Shown here: piece after piece, positions 35,281 to 44,002 of the stretch
Numbering within the stretch: the stretch's first letter is position 1
Layout of the letters: every line of letters begins with the position of its first letter
The notes under the pieces: model-generated
The model's input: only the letters and a program-made list of their open reading frames with translations
Told to the model about the DNA's origin: nothing
Databases searched by the model: none
Assembly (NCBI RefSeq): GCF_001677885.1
Contig: NZ_LOCQ01000042.1
Location: 1 to 64,000, forward strand
DNA length: 64,000 nt
Source: Janthinobacterium psychrotolerans
GTDB lineage: Bacteria; Pseudomonadota; Gammaproteobacteria; Burkholderiales; Burkholderiaceae_D
Reading direction: 5' to 3'
Position numbers and translations under genes: made by a program

Positions 35281-36068
35281 CAGCGTGCCGCTTGCGCCAG
35301 GTATTGCAGCATATTGTCGGCCGCCGACAGCACCTTGGTATTCATTTCATAGGTGCGCTGGGCAGCGATCATGTCGACCATTTCTTCGACCACCTGCACG
35401 TTCGAGCCTTCCAGCGCGAATTGCTTGAGCTTGCCCAGGGCGCCTTCGCCGGGACGGCCTTCGGTCGGCGTGCCGCTCGATGCCGTTTCCTGGAACAGGT
35501 TCTCGCCCAGTGCCAGCAGGCCGGTCGGATTGACAAAGCTGGTCAAGGTCAGCTGACCCAGTTCGGTCGCCGCCACATTGCCGGGGACGGTCGCCGAGAC
35601 CATGCCGTTTTCAGCGATGGTAATCGCGCTGGCGTTGTTCGGCACGGTGATCTGCGGCACCAGCGGCAGGCCCTGGGCGTTGACCATCACGCCGTTGGCG
35701 TCGATGCCAAGCTGGCCGGCGCGCGTGTAGGCCGCTTCGCCGTTCGGACGCAGCACCTGCAGGAAGCCGTTGCCGGTAATGGCGACGTCGAATTCGCGGC
35801 TGGTCGTTTGCAGGCTGCCGGTGGTAAATACCTTTTGCGTGCCGACCATGTGCGTGCCGTTACCGAGCTGCACGCCCGAAGGCGACAGGGTATTGTCGGC
35901 GCGCTGGGTGCCCGGCTGCTGCTCGACCTGGTAGAACAGGTCTTCAAACACCACGCGGTCGCGTTTGAAGCCGACCGTGTTGACGTTGGCCAGGTTGTTG
36001 GCGATGGCTTGCAGCTTGGCGTCTTGCGCCTGCACGCCGGTCTTGCTGATCCACATTGCTGGATTCAT
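35280..36068 (-). CDS. flgG: Flagellar distal rod protein FlgG
   Basis: A 262-residue rod protein. The start MNPAMWISKTGVQAQDAKLQ then AIANNLANVNTVGFKRDRV is the rod-family helix, and the C-terminal NVQVVEEMVDMIAAQRTYEM with LSAADNMLQYL matches FlgG. It forms the distal rod between the proximal rod and the hook. It sits 30 bases after flgF. The chosen start is preceded by AAGGAG on the minus strand. Confidence 0.97.
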   Translation of the reverse strand: MNPAMWISKTGVQAQDAKLQAIANNLANVNTVGFKRDRVVFEDLFYQVEQQPGTQRADNTLSPSGVQLGNGTHMVGTQKVFTTGSLQTTSREFDVAITGNGFLQVLRPNGEAAYTRAGQLGIDANGVMVNAQGLPLVPQITVPNNASAITIAENGMVSATVPGNVAATELGQLTLTSFVNPTGLLALGENLFQETASSGTPTEGRPGEGALGKLKQFALEGSNVQVVEEMVDMIAAQRTYEMNTKVLSAADNMLQYLAQAAR

Positions 36069-36098
36069 GGCTTACTCCTTGAGTTGGTTGGCGTGCGC

Positions 36099-36827
36099 TT
36101 ACGCGCTGAGCAGGCGGTTACCCGATTCCGTCATGGAATCGCTGGCCTTGAATACTTTCATCTGCATCTCGAAACTGCGGTTCAGGCTCATGGTGGCGAC
36201 CATTTCCTCGACCGCCGACACATTGCTGCCTTCGATATGGCGGTCGCGGATGCGCACCGCCGGGTCAGCCTGCAGATCTTCGCCGCTGCGCGCGACGATC
36301 AGGCCGGCTTCGTTCTTGGTCAGTTCGCCCGTTTCGGCGTTGACCAGCTTGAGCTTGTCGACGGTCTGCATCTGCGCCGCACCCGGCACCTGGATTGAAA
36401 TGGTGCCGTCCGAACCAATCGACAGGCTGGTGTGCTCGGGCAAGGTGATCGGACCGCCTTCGCCCAGCACAGCCCGCCCGTTCAGCAGCAGCGCGCCGGT
36501 TTCATCGAGCTCCATGGCGCCGGCACGGGTGTAGGCCTCGCCGTTTTGCCACTGCACCGCCAGAAAGCCGTTGCCGGTAATCGCCACGTCGAGCTCGCGT
36601 CCGGTTTCCTTGATGGTGCCGGTGCGCGTGGAAATCGCGCTCGACTGCGTCTGCGTCATGTGGCGGTCGTCGTAGCCATAGCCGTTTTGCAACGATTGGG
36701 CGGTCGACACTTCCAGATTGGCGCGAAAGCCGCTGGTCTCGATATTGGCCAGGTTGTTGGCGTGTACCTGCTGTGCCCGCAGGGCACGGTCGGCGCCGCT
36801 CATGGCGGTGTAAATCAGGGCATCCAT
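36099..36827 (-). CDS. flgF: Flagellar proximal rod protein FlgF
   Basis: A 242-residue rod protein. MDALIYTAMSGADRALRAQQ and NNLANIETSGFRANL begin it, and NVSAVEEMVATMSLNRSFEM ends it. The central domain ELDVAITGNGFLAVQWQNGE is shared with FlgG and FlgE. It assembles between FlgC and FlgG. It follows flgE by 26 bases. Confidence 0.95.
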   Translation of the reverse strand: MDALIYTAMSGADRALRAQQVHANNLANIETSGFRANLEVSTAQSLQNGYGYDDRHMTQTQSSAISTRTGTIKETGRELDVAITGNGFLAVQWQNGEAYTRAGAMELDETGALLLNGRAVLGEGGPITLPEHTSLSIGSDGTISIQVPGAAQMQTVDKLKLVNAETGELTKNEAGLIVARSGEDLQADPAVRIRDRHIEGSNVSAVEEMVATMSLNRSFEMQMKVFKASDSMTESGNRLLSA

Positions 36828-36853
36828 GCTTGTTTACCTTTGCGTGGCGGTCA

Positions 36854-38131
36854 TTACAGGGCTTGCATCAGCGACTGCAGCATGGCGTTTTCGGTCGACA
36901 GCACTTTCGAGTTGGCCTGGTAGTTGCGCTGCGAGGTCATCAGACCCACCAGTTCGGTGGTGATGTCGACGTTCGACTGTTCCAGCGAGCTCGTCGCCAG
37001 CTTGCCGGCCATGCCGACGCCAGGACGCTCGTACAGCGGCGCGCCGGAAGCGGTCGAGGCGGTCCAGCTGGTGTTGTCGGCGGCGGTCAGCGCGCCTTCG
37101 TCGGCAAAGTTGGCCAGCGCGATGGTGCCGACGTTCTTGGTTTCGCCGTTGGTGTATTTCGCCATGATCGAGCCGTCGGCGGCCAGTTCCACGCCGGTAT
37201 AGGTGCCGGAAGCATAACCGTCGGATTTATTGGTCGAGGTGGTGTTTTCGCCCGAGGACAGGGTGGTGTCGGAATAATTCAGGTTGAACGCCAGGGTGGC
37301 CGCGCCGGAGCCGGTGATCGGGTCGCTCATCTTGACCGGAGCAAATGCGGGTTTCCAGTCGGCCGGTTCGACCGCCAGCACGTTGTTTGGCGTGACGCCG
37401 TTGACGGTTGCCAGTCTTCCCTTGGTGTCAAACACGAGCGTACTTATCATTGACTTCGGTGGTGTCGCTGTCGGGTCCATGATGGGCTTGTCGTCGAGCG
37501 TGTACTGAACTTGCACCGTGCTGGTGTCGGTTCTCACGAAGTACTGGCTCAGCGTGTGCTTGGTGCCCAGCGAGTCGTACAGCACCGATACCTTGGCGCT
37601 GTTATAGGTCTGGATATCGGCCTTGTTGAATTTTGTACCATCCTTGATGCTCCATTCGGCCGACAGGTTGGCGGCATAAGACAGGTTTTCGGTCGCTTGT
37701 GCGGCAATCTGGCCGGTCGGGATCTTCATGTCACCCATCGGGCCGAGGGTGGTGCTGCCTTTTTGCGCCGGCGCATAGCCTTGCACCAGCTTGCCGTTCG
37801 AGTCGGTCAGGAAGCCGCTGCTGGCGGCGCTGAAAATGCCGACGCGGCTGTAGCTCAGGGTGTTTTGTGCGGAGCGGCTGACGAAGTAGCCGCGGCCGTC
37901 GATGGCGGCGTCAAGGGTGCGGCCGGTGTTGAGCACGCCGCCGTTGACGCTCATGCTTTGCGTGGTCGAGCCGATTTCGACACCGGTGGCGCGGTCGCCG
38001 GCGTACATCGACGAGAAGTTGGCGCGGCTGCTGCGAAAGCCGTAGGTGCCGGCGTTGGCGATATTGTTACTCGAAGCGGTCAGTTGCTCGTTGATGGCCT
38101 GGATGCCGGACAGTGCGATGTCGAAACTCAT
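36854..38131 (-). CDS. flgE: Flagellar hook protein FlgE
   Basis: A 425-residue hook subunit. The start MSFDIALSGIQAINEQLTAS and NNIANAGTYGFRSSRANFSS is the axial motif, and NVDITTELVGLMTSQRNYQA with ENAMLQSLMQAL is the closing helix. The middle has the Ser/Thr-rich stretch GENTTSTNKSDGYASGTY, part of the surface domain. An in-frame extension to 38251 has no hook-protein start and is rejected. AAGGAACC precedes the ATG. It follows flgD by 55 bases. Confidence 0.96.
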   Translation of the reverse strand: MSFDIALSGIQAINEQLTASSNNIANAGTYGFRSSRANFSSMYAGDRATGVEIGSTTQSMSVNGGVLNTGRTLDAAIDGRGYFVSRSAQNTLSYSRVGIFSAASSGFLTDSNGKLVQGYAPAQKGSTTLGPMGDMKIPTGQIAAQATENLSYAANLSAEWSIKDGTKFNKADIQTYNSAKVSVLYDSLGTKHTLSQYFVRTDTSTVQVQYTLDDKPIMDPTATPPKSMISTLVFDTKGRLATVNGVTPNNVLAVEPADWKPAFAPVKMSDPITGSGAATLAFNLNYSDTTLSSGENTTSTNKSDGYASGTYTGVELAADGSIMAKYTNGETKNVGTIALANFADEGALTAADNTSWTASTASGAPLYERPGVGMAGKLATSSLEQSNVDITTELVGLMTSQRNYQANSKVLSTENAMLQSLMQAL

Positions 38132-38186
38132 GGAGGTTCCTTTAGTGAAGGACAGGATTAATTGGGCGAAGGACGTTACAGGCGGT

Positions 38187-38840
38187 TCAGGAGGTCTTGC
38201 CGTTGAAACCAGTAATCGCGCCCGGGCTGACTTCACCGAGGTTGGCGACATTGAGGATCATGCTGCCAGTGGCCGACAGCCGAACACTGCTCAGTTTTCC
38301 GGCGATATCGACCGACGGCTTCTCGCCGCTGCTGGTGGTCACCGCCATGGTGTAGGTGCCGGCAGGCATGCCCAGTTTTTGCGGGTCGATGGTGAAGGTG
38401 GCGTTGCCGGCCGCCTTGGCGCCCAGTTCGAGCTTGTATTCCTTGTCGAACTCGTCTTTCAGGGTCAGCGTCGTCTTGCTGCTGTTCGACGACAGGGCGA
38501 TGCTGCCGCTGACCTTGCCGCTATCGAGCTGCACCGTGCTGGTGTTGACCATCACTTCCGAGCCTACCTGCGCGCCGAGCGCCAGTACCTGCATGCTTTG
38601 CAGCACGCTGGCGTTGGCGCTGGTCAAGGTCGACAGGTTCTGCATCGCTTCGGTCTGCGCCTGCTGCGTCAGCTGGTTGACGAACTGGCTGGGGTCGGTA
38701 GGCGCCAGCGGGTCCTGGTTGCGGATCTGCGCCACCAGCAGTTTGGTGAACATGTCTTGCGTGGCATTGTTTTGCGACGCGACAGCCTTGCCGGTGTTGT
38801 TGGCGCTACCGGTGCCGCCAGTAAAAAGGGATGTTTCCAT
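38187..38840 (-). CDS. flgD: Hook-capping protein FlgD
   Basis: A 217-residue scaffold needed for hook assembly. The conserved N-terminal part is DMFTKLLVAQIRNQDPLAPT and FVNQLTQQAQTEAMQNL. The C-terminal half contains the FlgD Ig-like and Tudor-like region, with LPAGTYTMAVTTSSGEK-like strands. It should be secreted and lost when the hook is complete. It lies three bases after flgC. Confidence 0.94.
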   Translation of the reverse strand: METSLFTGGTGSANNTGKAVASQNNATQDMFTKLLVAQIRNQDPLAPTDPSQFVNQLTQQAQTEAMQNLSTLTSANASVLQSMQVLALGAQVGSEVMVNTSTVQLDSGKVSGSIALSSNSSKTTLTLKDEFDKEYKLELGAKAAGNATFTIDPQKLGMPAGTYTMAVTTSSGEKPSVDIAGKLSSVRLSATGSMILNVANLGEVSPGAITGFNGKTS

Positions 38841-38843
38841 GAT

Positions 38844-39260
38844 TTACATTTCGCCTAATTTGAGGAGCGACTGCTGCATCGACTTGATACGGCCCAGAAC
38901 TTCCACATTGGTTTCAAAAGCGCGCGACGCCGACATCATGTCGGTCATCTCGGCCACCTGGTTGACGTTGGGATAAAACACCATGCCATCGGCATCGGCC
39001 ATCGGGTGGCCGGGTTCGTACACTTTGCGCAGCGGCTCGTCGCTCTGCACCACGTCGAGTACCTGCACCCGTCCGCCAGCATCCGAGGCACCGTTGCCGT
39101 CCATTACGGCCGCGAACACGGGCTTGCGGGCGCGGTAGGTCTCGGCTTCGGAACCGGCCACCGATTCGGCATTGGCCAGGTTGCTGGCGATGGTATTGAG
39201 GCGCACGGTCTGCGCCGCCATCGCCGAGCCGGCGATCTTGGAAATATCCTGGAAGCTCAT
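38844..39260 (-). CDS. flgC: Proximal rod protein FlgC
   Basis: A 138-residue rod protein. SKIAGSAMAAQTVRLNTIAS and NLANAESVAGSEAETYRARK match the family start, and NQVAEMTDMMSASRAFETNV the end. It is read five bases after flgB and is part of the proximal rod above FliE. Confidence 0.95.
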   Translation of the reverse strand: MSFQDISKIAGSAMAAQTVRLNTIASNLANAESVAGSEAETYRARKPVFAAVMDGNGASDAGGRVQVLDVVQSDEPLRKVYEPGHPMADADGMVFYPNVNQVAEMTDMMSASRAFETNVEVLGRIKSMQQSLLKLGEM

Positions 39261-39265
39261 GCTGC

Positions 39266-39631
39266 TTATCCTTGTCCGGAAATGGCCTTGGCCAGTCCCT
39301 TGAGTTTCATGTTGACGAAACTGAGGCTGGCCTGGAAGTCGCTGGCGTTCTGCGAGAACGCCGCCTGCTCCACGCCGATCTCGACGGTATTGCCGTCGCG
39401 GCTGGGCTGGTATGGCACGCGATACAGGGAGGCGGCATCGTCGTCGGTCGACAGCATGCCCGCTTCATTGTCCTGCAACTGCTGCAGCGCGCTGCCGAAA
39501 TCCATGTCCTTGGCCTCGAAGCCTGGCGTATTTTCGTTGGCGATATTGGCCGCCAGTACGCGCGTGCGGTCTGCGCGCAGGGCCAGCGCGTCGGCATGCA
39601 CACCGAGTGCGTCCTTGAAATTAATCCCCAT
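39266..39631 (-). CDS. flgB: Proximal rod protein FlgB
   Basis: A 121-residue rod protein, first gene of the flg block. INFKDALGVHADALALRADR and VLAANIANENTPGFEAKDMD are the family motif. ATG 39631 is preferred because AAAGG stands at correct spacing; ATG 39637 lies directly against that site. The 149-base gap to divergent flgA must hold the promoter. No clear sigma-54 or sigma-28 box was found in it. Confidence 0.93.
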   Translation of the reverse strand: MGINFKDALGVHADALALRADRTRVLAANIANENTPGFEAKDMDFGSALQQLQDNEAGMLSTDDDAASLYRVPYQPSRDGNTVEIGVEQAAFSQNASDFQASLSFVNMKLKGLAKAISGQG

Positions 39632-39780
39632 GGTCATCCTTTGTGTTGAATTCGGTCATACTGGTGGCGTGCGGGCTGGCGTGTGGATACAGGAGTAAAA
39701 TGCCTGCCTGGTCTTGTTGACGCATGGTAAGGTCATGCTGTTTCAATGTTTTTGATCAGGATTCGTCAATAAGGTTAGCA

Positions 39781-40530
39781 ATGATTGATTTCACCGGTTA
39801 TGCCGCTGCATCCATCCAGGCAGGTGCCCGTCGCACGCTGTTTCCCGGCCTGTTTTTACTGACCAGCCTCTATAGTAGTGCAGGATGCGCTGAATTGCCA
39901 GCCGACAATATATTTTCCAGGGTCGAACAACTTGCCCGCGAGCAGCTGGCACAGCAGGCTGCCTCTGCGGGACTGCTGGAACCGCTGTTCGAGGTCGCTG
40001 TTGTAAAAACCACACGTGTCATCCCCGCTTGCCCGGTTCGGGTGATGATCGAGGCGCAGGACAGCCGCTCGCCGCAGCGCATGCGCTTTGTCGCCGCCTG
40101 TCCCGGCGCCGGCGGCTGGCGCCAGGAAATGCTGGTGCGCGCCAGTATCACGGCCAAGGTCGCTGTCACCAGAGGAACGGTGACGGCCAATACCCCGCTT
40201 GAACCGAGTGACGTGGAACTGGCGCGGCGCGACGTCACGATGGTGGCCGACAGCATCGCCACGCTCGATGCGGTGGCGGGCCTGTCGAGCCGGCGCAGCC
40301 TGCGCGCCGGCGAAGTGTTGCGACAAGGGCAACTGGCGTCGCCGATGCTGGTCAGGCGCGGCGCGCCCGTCAATATTGTGGCGCGCAAGGAACAGGTCAG
40401 CGTCAGCATGGATGGCGTGGCGATGGATCCTGGCGCGCAAGGCGAGGTGATCCGCGTGCGCAATGCCTCCAGCGGCACGGTGATCCGTGCGCGCGTGGTC
40501 GAGGCAGGGGTGGTCGAGCCTGCCAACTGA
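39781..40530 (+). CDS. flgA: P-ring assembly chaperone FlgA
   Basis: A 249-residue periplasmic protein. An N-terminal hydrophobic stretch (LFPGLFLLTSLYSSAGC) serves as signal. The SAF domain (VTRGTVTANTPLEPSDVELA, RRSLRAGEVL) and the C-terminal FlgA fold (VSMDGVAMDPGAQGEVIRVR) are clear. FlgA assists FlgI in forming the P-ring. ATG 39781 follows AAGG; the frame is open to 39724, with less signal-like sequence. It is the only plus-strand gene between the flg block and the motor block and is convergent with the muramidase gene 11 bases away. Confidence 0.92.
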   Translation: MIDFTGYAAASIQAGARRTLFPGLFLLTSLYSSAGCAELPADNIFSRVEQLAREQLAQQAASAGLLEPLFEVAVVKTTRVIPACPVRVMIEAQDSRSPQRMRFVAACPGAGGWRQEMLVRASITAKVAVTRGTVTANTPLEPSDVELARRDVTMVADSIATLDAVAGLSSRRSLRAGEVLRQGQLASPMLVRRGAPVNIVARKEQVSVSMDGVAMDPGAQGEVIRVRNASSGTVIRARVVEAGVVEPAN

Positions 40531-40541
40531 GCCGCAGATGG

Positions 40542-41303
40542 CTATTCCGCAGCGGCCGCTGCGCTGCGCTGCAGCCGCGTCGCCAGCTGACCCAGCTTGG
40601 CTGCATAGTTGGGATCGGTGGCGTAGCCGCCACGCGCCAGTCCTTGCGCAAACGCATGCGCATCGCTGCCCGCGTTCAGTGCGGCGCGGTAGCGGGGATT
40701 GTCGAGCAGCACTTGTGCATAATCGCGGAAGGCGCTGGCCTGGTCCGGATAGCTGCGGAAACGTTCGGTTTTTTTCAGCGCCGTGCCGTTGTCACCCACA
40801 TATTCCGTGGTCAATGCCTGGGCCACGTCGCCTTGCCATTTGCCGCCGGCCTTGATGCCGAACAGATTATTGGTGTCGGTCGCGCCCTGGCGCAGCGGAC
40901 GCTGGCCCCAGCCCGATTCGAGTGCCGCGTGCGCGGCGACAAGTTCCGGCGCCACGCCCAGGCGTGCGCCCGCTTCCTCGGTCCATGGCTTGATCGAGGA
41001 CAAAAACTGCTGCTGTACTTCGCCCAGTTCGCCGCCCTGGCTGATCGCGCCCAGCACATTGGACGCTGGGCCATTGGCCGACCAGGCGCTGCCTGCATAG
41101 CCCTGCATGCTGGCGTTGCCGCCACCTTGCTCGATAAAACGTGCCACTTCTCCCTGCACCTGCTGGAACACGCTGCCGAAGCTGGCGGTGGAAGCCGTGC
41201 CGGCGGTGGCGCGCACATTGCTCTCGATGGCGGCGGTAGCGCTGGTCGGCACAGTGGCCGCCGTGGCGCGGATGTTGCTGGCAAAAAAATCAGCCTGGCG
41301 CAT
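40542..41303 (-). CDS. Stand-alone FlgJ-type glucosaminidase (muramidase) domain protein
   Basis: A 253-residue protein whose C-terminal half (about 105-245) matches the FlgJ peptidoglycan hydrolase domain: APELVAAHAALESGWGQRPL with catalytic Glu129, then TNNLFGIKAGGKWQGDVAQA and FRSYPDQASAFRDYAQVLLD. The N-terminal 100 residues are Ala/Ser/Thr-rich and have no rod-cap motif. It would cut the peptidoglycan for rod passage. The start ATG 41303 follows AGGA and overlaps flgN by 14 bases; ATG 41321 is upstream of that site. No conventional Sec signal is visible, consistent with export through the flagellar apparatus as for FlgJ. Confidence 0.88.
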   Translation of the reverse strand: MRQADFFASNIRATAATVPTSATAAIESNVRATAGTASTASFGSVFQQVQGEVARFIEQGGGNASMQGYAGSAWSANGPASNVLGAISQGGELGEVQQQFLSSIKPWTEEAGARLGVAPELVAAHAALESGWGQRPLRQGATDTNNLFGIKAGGKWQGDVAQALTTEYVGDNGTALKKTERFRSYPDQASAFRDYAQVLLDNPRYRAALNAGSDAHAFAQGLARGGYATDPNYAAKLGQLATRLQRSAAAAAE

Positions 41304-41730
41304 AGATATGTTCCTCGCCATGCAGCACGCGCTGCATGGTCGTGTATTGTTCGGTTAACAGCTGGCTGTTGCGCGTATTGAGGCGCTTGCATTCGACGAC
41401 CATCTGCTCCAGTTCCTCCCAGTCGGCGATGGCTCTGGCTTGCGCGTCAGCTTGAAGCAGGGCAAACAGCTGGGCCATCGCCGGCTTGGGACCGAGCAGG
41501 GCGGTTGCCAGGCTCATGCGTTGACGGCGGCGGCCATCGAGCAGATCGGCGGCGGCGACCACCTGTTCCGCCAGCACCTTCAATTGCCCGGTCTGGTGGC
41601 GCAGGGTGGCCTGGAATTGTTTTTCAAGCAATTCCAGCATTTCGCCATAGGCCTGGCGGTCATCACCGATGCCCTGCAGCACCCGTTGCACGGCTTCCTG
41701 GCGCGTCATGCCCTTGCGTGGCGCGCTCAT
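41290..41730 (-). CDS. flgN: Flagellar export chaperone FlgN
   Basis: A 146-residue helical protein. The pattern MLELLEKQFQATLRHQ, ADLLDGRRRQRMSLATALLG and CKRLNTRNSQLLTEQYTTMQ fits the FlgN family, which escorts FlgK and FlgL to the export gate. Its start overlaps the flgM stop (ATGA) and its end overlaps the muramidase gene, so translation is coupled on both sides. Confidence 0.85.
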   Translation of the reverse strand: MSAPRKGMTRQEAVQRVLQGIGDDRQAYGEMLELLEKQFQATLRHQTGQLKVLAEQVVAAADLLDGRRRQRMSLATALLGPKPAMAQLFALLQADAQARAIADWEELEQMVVECKRLNTRNSQLLTEQYTTMQRVLHGEEHIYAPG

Positions 41731-42017
41731 GCGTCGCTGCCGTGGAAGCGCTGGATCAGTCCGGCAATTTTCGACGGATCGAACGGCAGTTCGCCCTTGG
41801 CCAGCGCATCGCGCAACATGGCTACCCGCTCGTGATCGATATCGGGCATGGCGCGCAGCGCGGTGAGGGCCGGTTGCAGCACGGCCGATTGCAGTTCGGC
41901 GCCGGCGGACGAGCCGCCGGCAGCGGCAGCGGCGCCGGCGTTTTCGGCGATCGCTTCGGCCGGCGCCACGGCCGCGCTGCGCGCGGCGGCGCCGGTATTG
42001 CCGGGAGCGATTTTCAT
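41727..42017 (-). CDS. flgM: Anti-sigma-28 factor FlgM
   Basis: A 96-residue protein. The start MKIAPGNTGAAARSA is preceded by AAGGGAC. The C-terminal part DIDHERVAMLRDALAKGELP and FDPSKIAGLIQRFHG is the sigma-binding region. FlgM holds FliA inactive until the hook is complete, then is secreted. Having both FliA and FlgM in one operon makes a closed checkpoint within this locus. A longer frame to 42086 has an improbable start. Confidence 0.88.
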   Translation of the reverse strand: MKIAPGNTGAAARSAAVAPAEAIAENAGAAAAAGGSSAGAELQSAVLQPALTALRAMPDIDHERVAMLRDALAKGELPFDPSKIAGLIQRFHGSDA

Positions 42018-42033
42018 GCGTTGTCCCTTGCCT

Positions 42034-43053
42034 TTAATTTGCATTCTCGGCTCGTTCTTTCTTCGCTGGCAGACCCAGCTTGTCACGTAAGCGTTGCAGT
42101 GTTGGCGTATCGGGCGCGCCCACTTCGATGTCCTGGCCTTGCTGCCCCTGTCCGGTCATGCCGAACATGGAGGCGATGCTGTCGGCCTGGCCACGCGTCA
42201 ATATTAACAGCTCGATGCGCCGGTTGACGCCGGCGCTGGCATTTTTCGTGTCCAGCGGCGCGCGGTCGGCCATGCCGACCACTTGCAGCACGCTTTCCGG
42301 GTTCATGCTGCCTGCGAGCAATTGCGCGCGCGCCGACATGGCGCGGTTGGCCGACAAGGTCCAGTTCGAATAACCGTCAAAGCCGGTATAGACGTATTGC
42401 AGCGAATCGGTATGGCCGACGATCAGCATCTGGTTTTCCATCTGCGCGAAGATCGGCCCCATTTCACGCAGCAATTTGCGGAAACGGTCGGTCGGCACGG
42501 CGCTGCCACGCACAAACATGCCTTGCTTGTCCGTATCGTGCAACATCACGCGCAAGCCGTGCGGCGTGACCACCGATTGCAAGTTGCTTTTCAGGCCAGC
42601 CTCTTCGCTGAGCTTGTCGAGCGCGCGCGACAGCGCCAGCAGGTCTTCCGGCGTCTGGTAGCTCATCTTCGGCTTGGCCTCGGCGTCGGACTTGGCTTTG
42701 GCCTGCTCTGGCTTGCCCTCGTTCTCTTTCTTGCCTTCGGTGCGCGTGTCGCCCATGCCGTTGCGCGGCATCGGGAAGCGGTCGATCAGGCTGCCGCGCG
42801 GGCCGCCTTTCTGTTCCGGCATCACGCCTTGCCCCTCGCCCTGGCGGCTGCCCGCCAGCGCGTCCATCATGATTTCCTTCATCGCCTGCTGTTCGCGCGC
42901 GGCGATCAGCCACAGCACCAGGAACAGCGACAGCAGCGCCAGGCAAAAGTCGGCGAACGCCACTTTCCAGGCGCCGCCGTGGCCATCGTCGTCATGCTTG
43001 CGTCCGGCGCGCTTGATGATGGCCTGGTCATGTTTCTCATGCGGCTTTAGCAC
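42034..43053 (-). CDS. motB: Flagellar stator protein MotB
   Basis: A 339-residue membrane protein anchored to peptidoglycan. One helix at about residues 31-52 (KVAFADFCLALLSLFLVLWL) carries the proton-binding Asp35. A charged linker (110-150) leads to the OmpA domain (about 190-300: LIVGHTDSLQYVYTG and SANRAMSARAQLLAG). I choose GTG 43053, preceded by GGGGAGG at good spacing and overlapping motA by 17 bases. ATG codons at 43110 and 43134 would place 24-27 extra residues deeper within motA. Asp in the helix suggests proton-driven rotation. Confidence 0.92.
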   Translation of the reverse strand: MLKPHEKHDQAIIKRAGRKHDDDGHGGAWKVAFADFCLALLSLFLVLWLIAAREQQAMKEIMMDALAGSRQGEGQGVMPEQKGGPRGSLIDRFPMPRNGMGDTRTEGKKENEGKPEQAKAKSDAEAKPKMSYQTPEDLLALSRALDKLSEEAGLKSNLQSVVTPHGLRVMLHDTDKQGMFVRGSAVPTDRFRKLLREMGPIFAQMENQMLIVGHTDSLQYVYTGFDGYSNWTLSANRAMSARAQLLAGSMNPESVLQVVGMADRAPLDTKNASAGVNRRIELLILTRGQADSIASMFGMTGQGQQGQDIEVGAPDTPTLQRLRDKLGLPAKKERAENAN

Positions 43054-43951
43054 GGCGGCCTCCCCGGCCTTGGCCTTGCTCAGGTTCTTCGCCGCCGCTC
43101 TCCAACGCATTGATCCAGCTTTCCAGCTGCGCAAAGCTCGGCTTGATATTGAGCTGCACCAGGCGTCGGCCCGAGTCGATCGCCAGCAGCGGCGGCTTGC
43201 CCGCCACGTGCGTCACCAGCACGACTTTCACGCATTCCATGGTCGAGCCTTCTTCACCGACCAGTTGCTTCATCATGTTGCACAGCGGATCGAGCACGCC
43301 GTAGCAGAAGAAAATGCCGATAAAGGTGCCGACCATGGCCGCACCCACTTTCGACGAGATCTCGGCCGCATCGGCGCCGTCGGCCACCGAGTTCATGGCC
43401 ATCACGATGCCGAGCACGGCGGCCAGAATGCCGAAGCCGGGCATCGCTTCGGCGATCTTGTGCAGCGACTTGGACGGCTGCAGCAATTCATCGTGGATCG
43501 CTTCGAGTTCCTGCTCCAGCACGCCTTCGAGTTCATGCGCGTTGATTTTACCCATCGCCATCAGGCGGAAGTTGTCGACAATAAAAGCCAGCAGTTTCGG
43601 CTCTTCCAGCACCAGCGGATAGCGCTGGAACAGCGGGCTTTCACGCGGTGCTTCGACGTGGGCGTCGAGCGCCTTGAGGCCGCCGGCCGCCGTTTGCAGC
43701 AGTTCGTACATCAGCAGCAGCAACTGGCGCTGGAATTCCGAGCCCTGCTTCTTGTGCGTGACGACCTTGCGCACCTGGTGCAGCATCTCGCCGAGCACAT
43801 GCTTGGGGTTGCCCAGCACCAGGGCGCCGGCGGCGGCGCCGACAATGATGACCAACTCGACCGGATGCCAGATCGCCTGGACGGTGCCGCCCATCAGGGC
43901 GAAGCCTCCGAATACACATCCCAACACGATTAAGATACCGATAATTACCAT
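43037..43951 (-). CDS. motA: Flagellar stator protein MotA
   Basis: A 304-residue inner-membrane protein with four helices. MVIIGILIVLGCVFGGFALM begins helix 1, VELVIIVGAAAGALVLGNPK helix 2, and MPGFGILAAVLGIVMAMNSV contains the conserved proline of helix 3. The cytoplasmic loop (65-160) holds the charged residues that act on FliG. It lies 51 bases after fliA and overlaps motB. A dedicated stator pair inside the locus argues that this flagellum rotates on its own. Confidence 0.95.
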   Translation of the reverse strand: MVIIGILIVLGCVFGGFALMGGTVQAIWHPVELVIIVGAAAGALVLGNPKHVLGEMLHQVRKVVTHKKQGSEFQRQLLLLMYELLQTAAGGLKALDAHVEAPRESPLFQRYPLVLEEPKLLAFIVDNFRLMAMGKINAHELEGVLEQELEAIHDELLQPSKSLHKIAEAMPGFGILAAVLGIVMAMNSVADGADAAEISSKVGAAMVGTFIGIFFCYGVLDPLCNMMKQLVGEEGSTMECVKVVLVTHVAGKPPLLAIDSGRRLVQLNIKPSFAQLESWINALESGGEEPEQGQGRGGRRAKAA

Positions 43952-44002
43952 GTCAACTGCCTTTCTGCTTGTACTGCATCAATTTATGGGTGGTGCCTGT
44001 TC

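Noticed and set aside
39700-39725. Sigma-54-like GG-N10-GC match between flgB and flgA
   Set aside because: Spacing is right, but only about six of eleven consensus positions fit, no better than chance.
43054-43134. Upstream ATG starts for motB
   Set aside because: They would lengthen the overlap with motA to about 75-100 bases and add a cytoplasmic tail without a ribosome site. GTG 43053 has a strong one.
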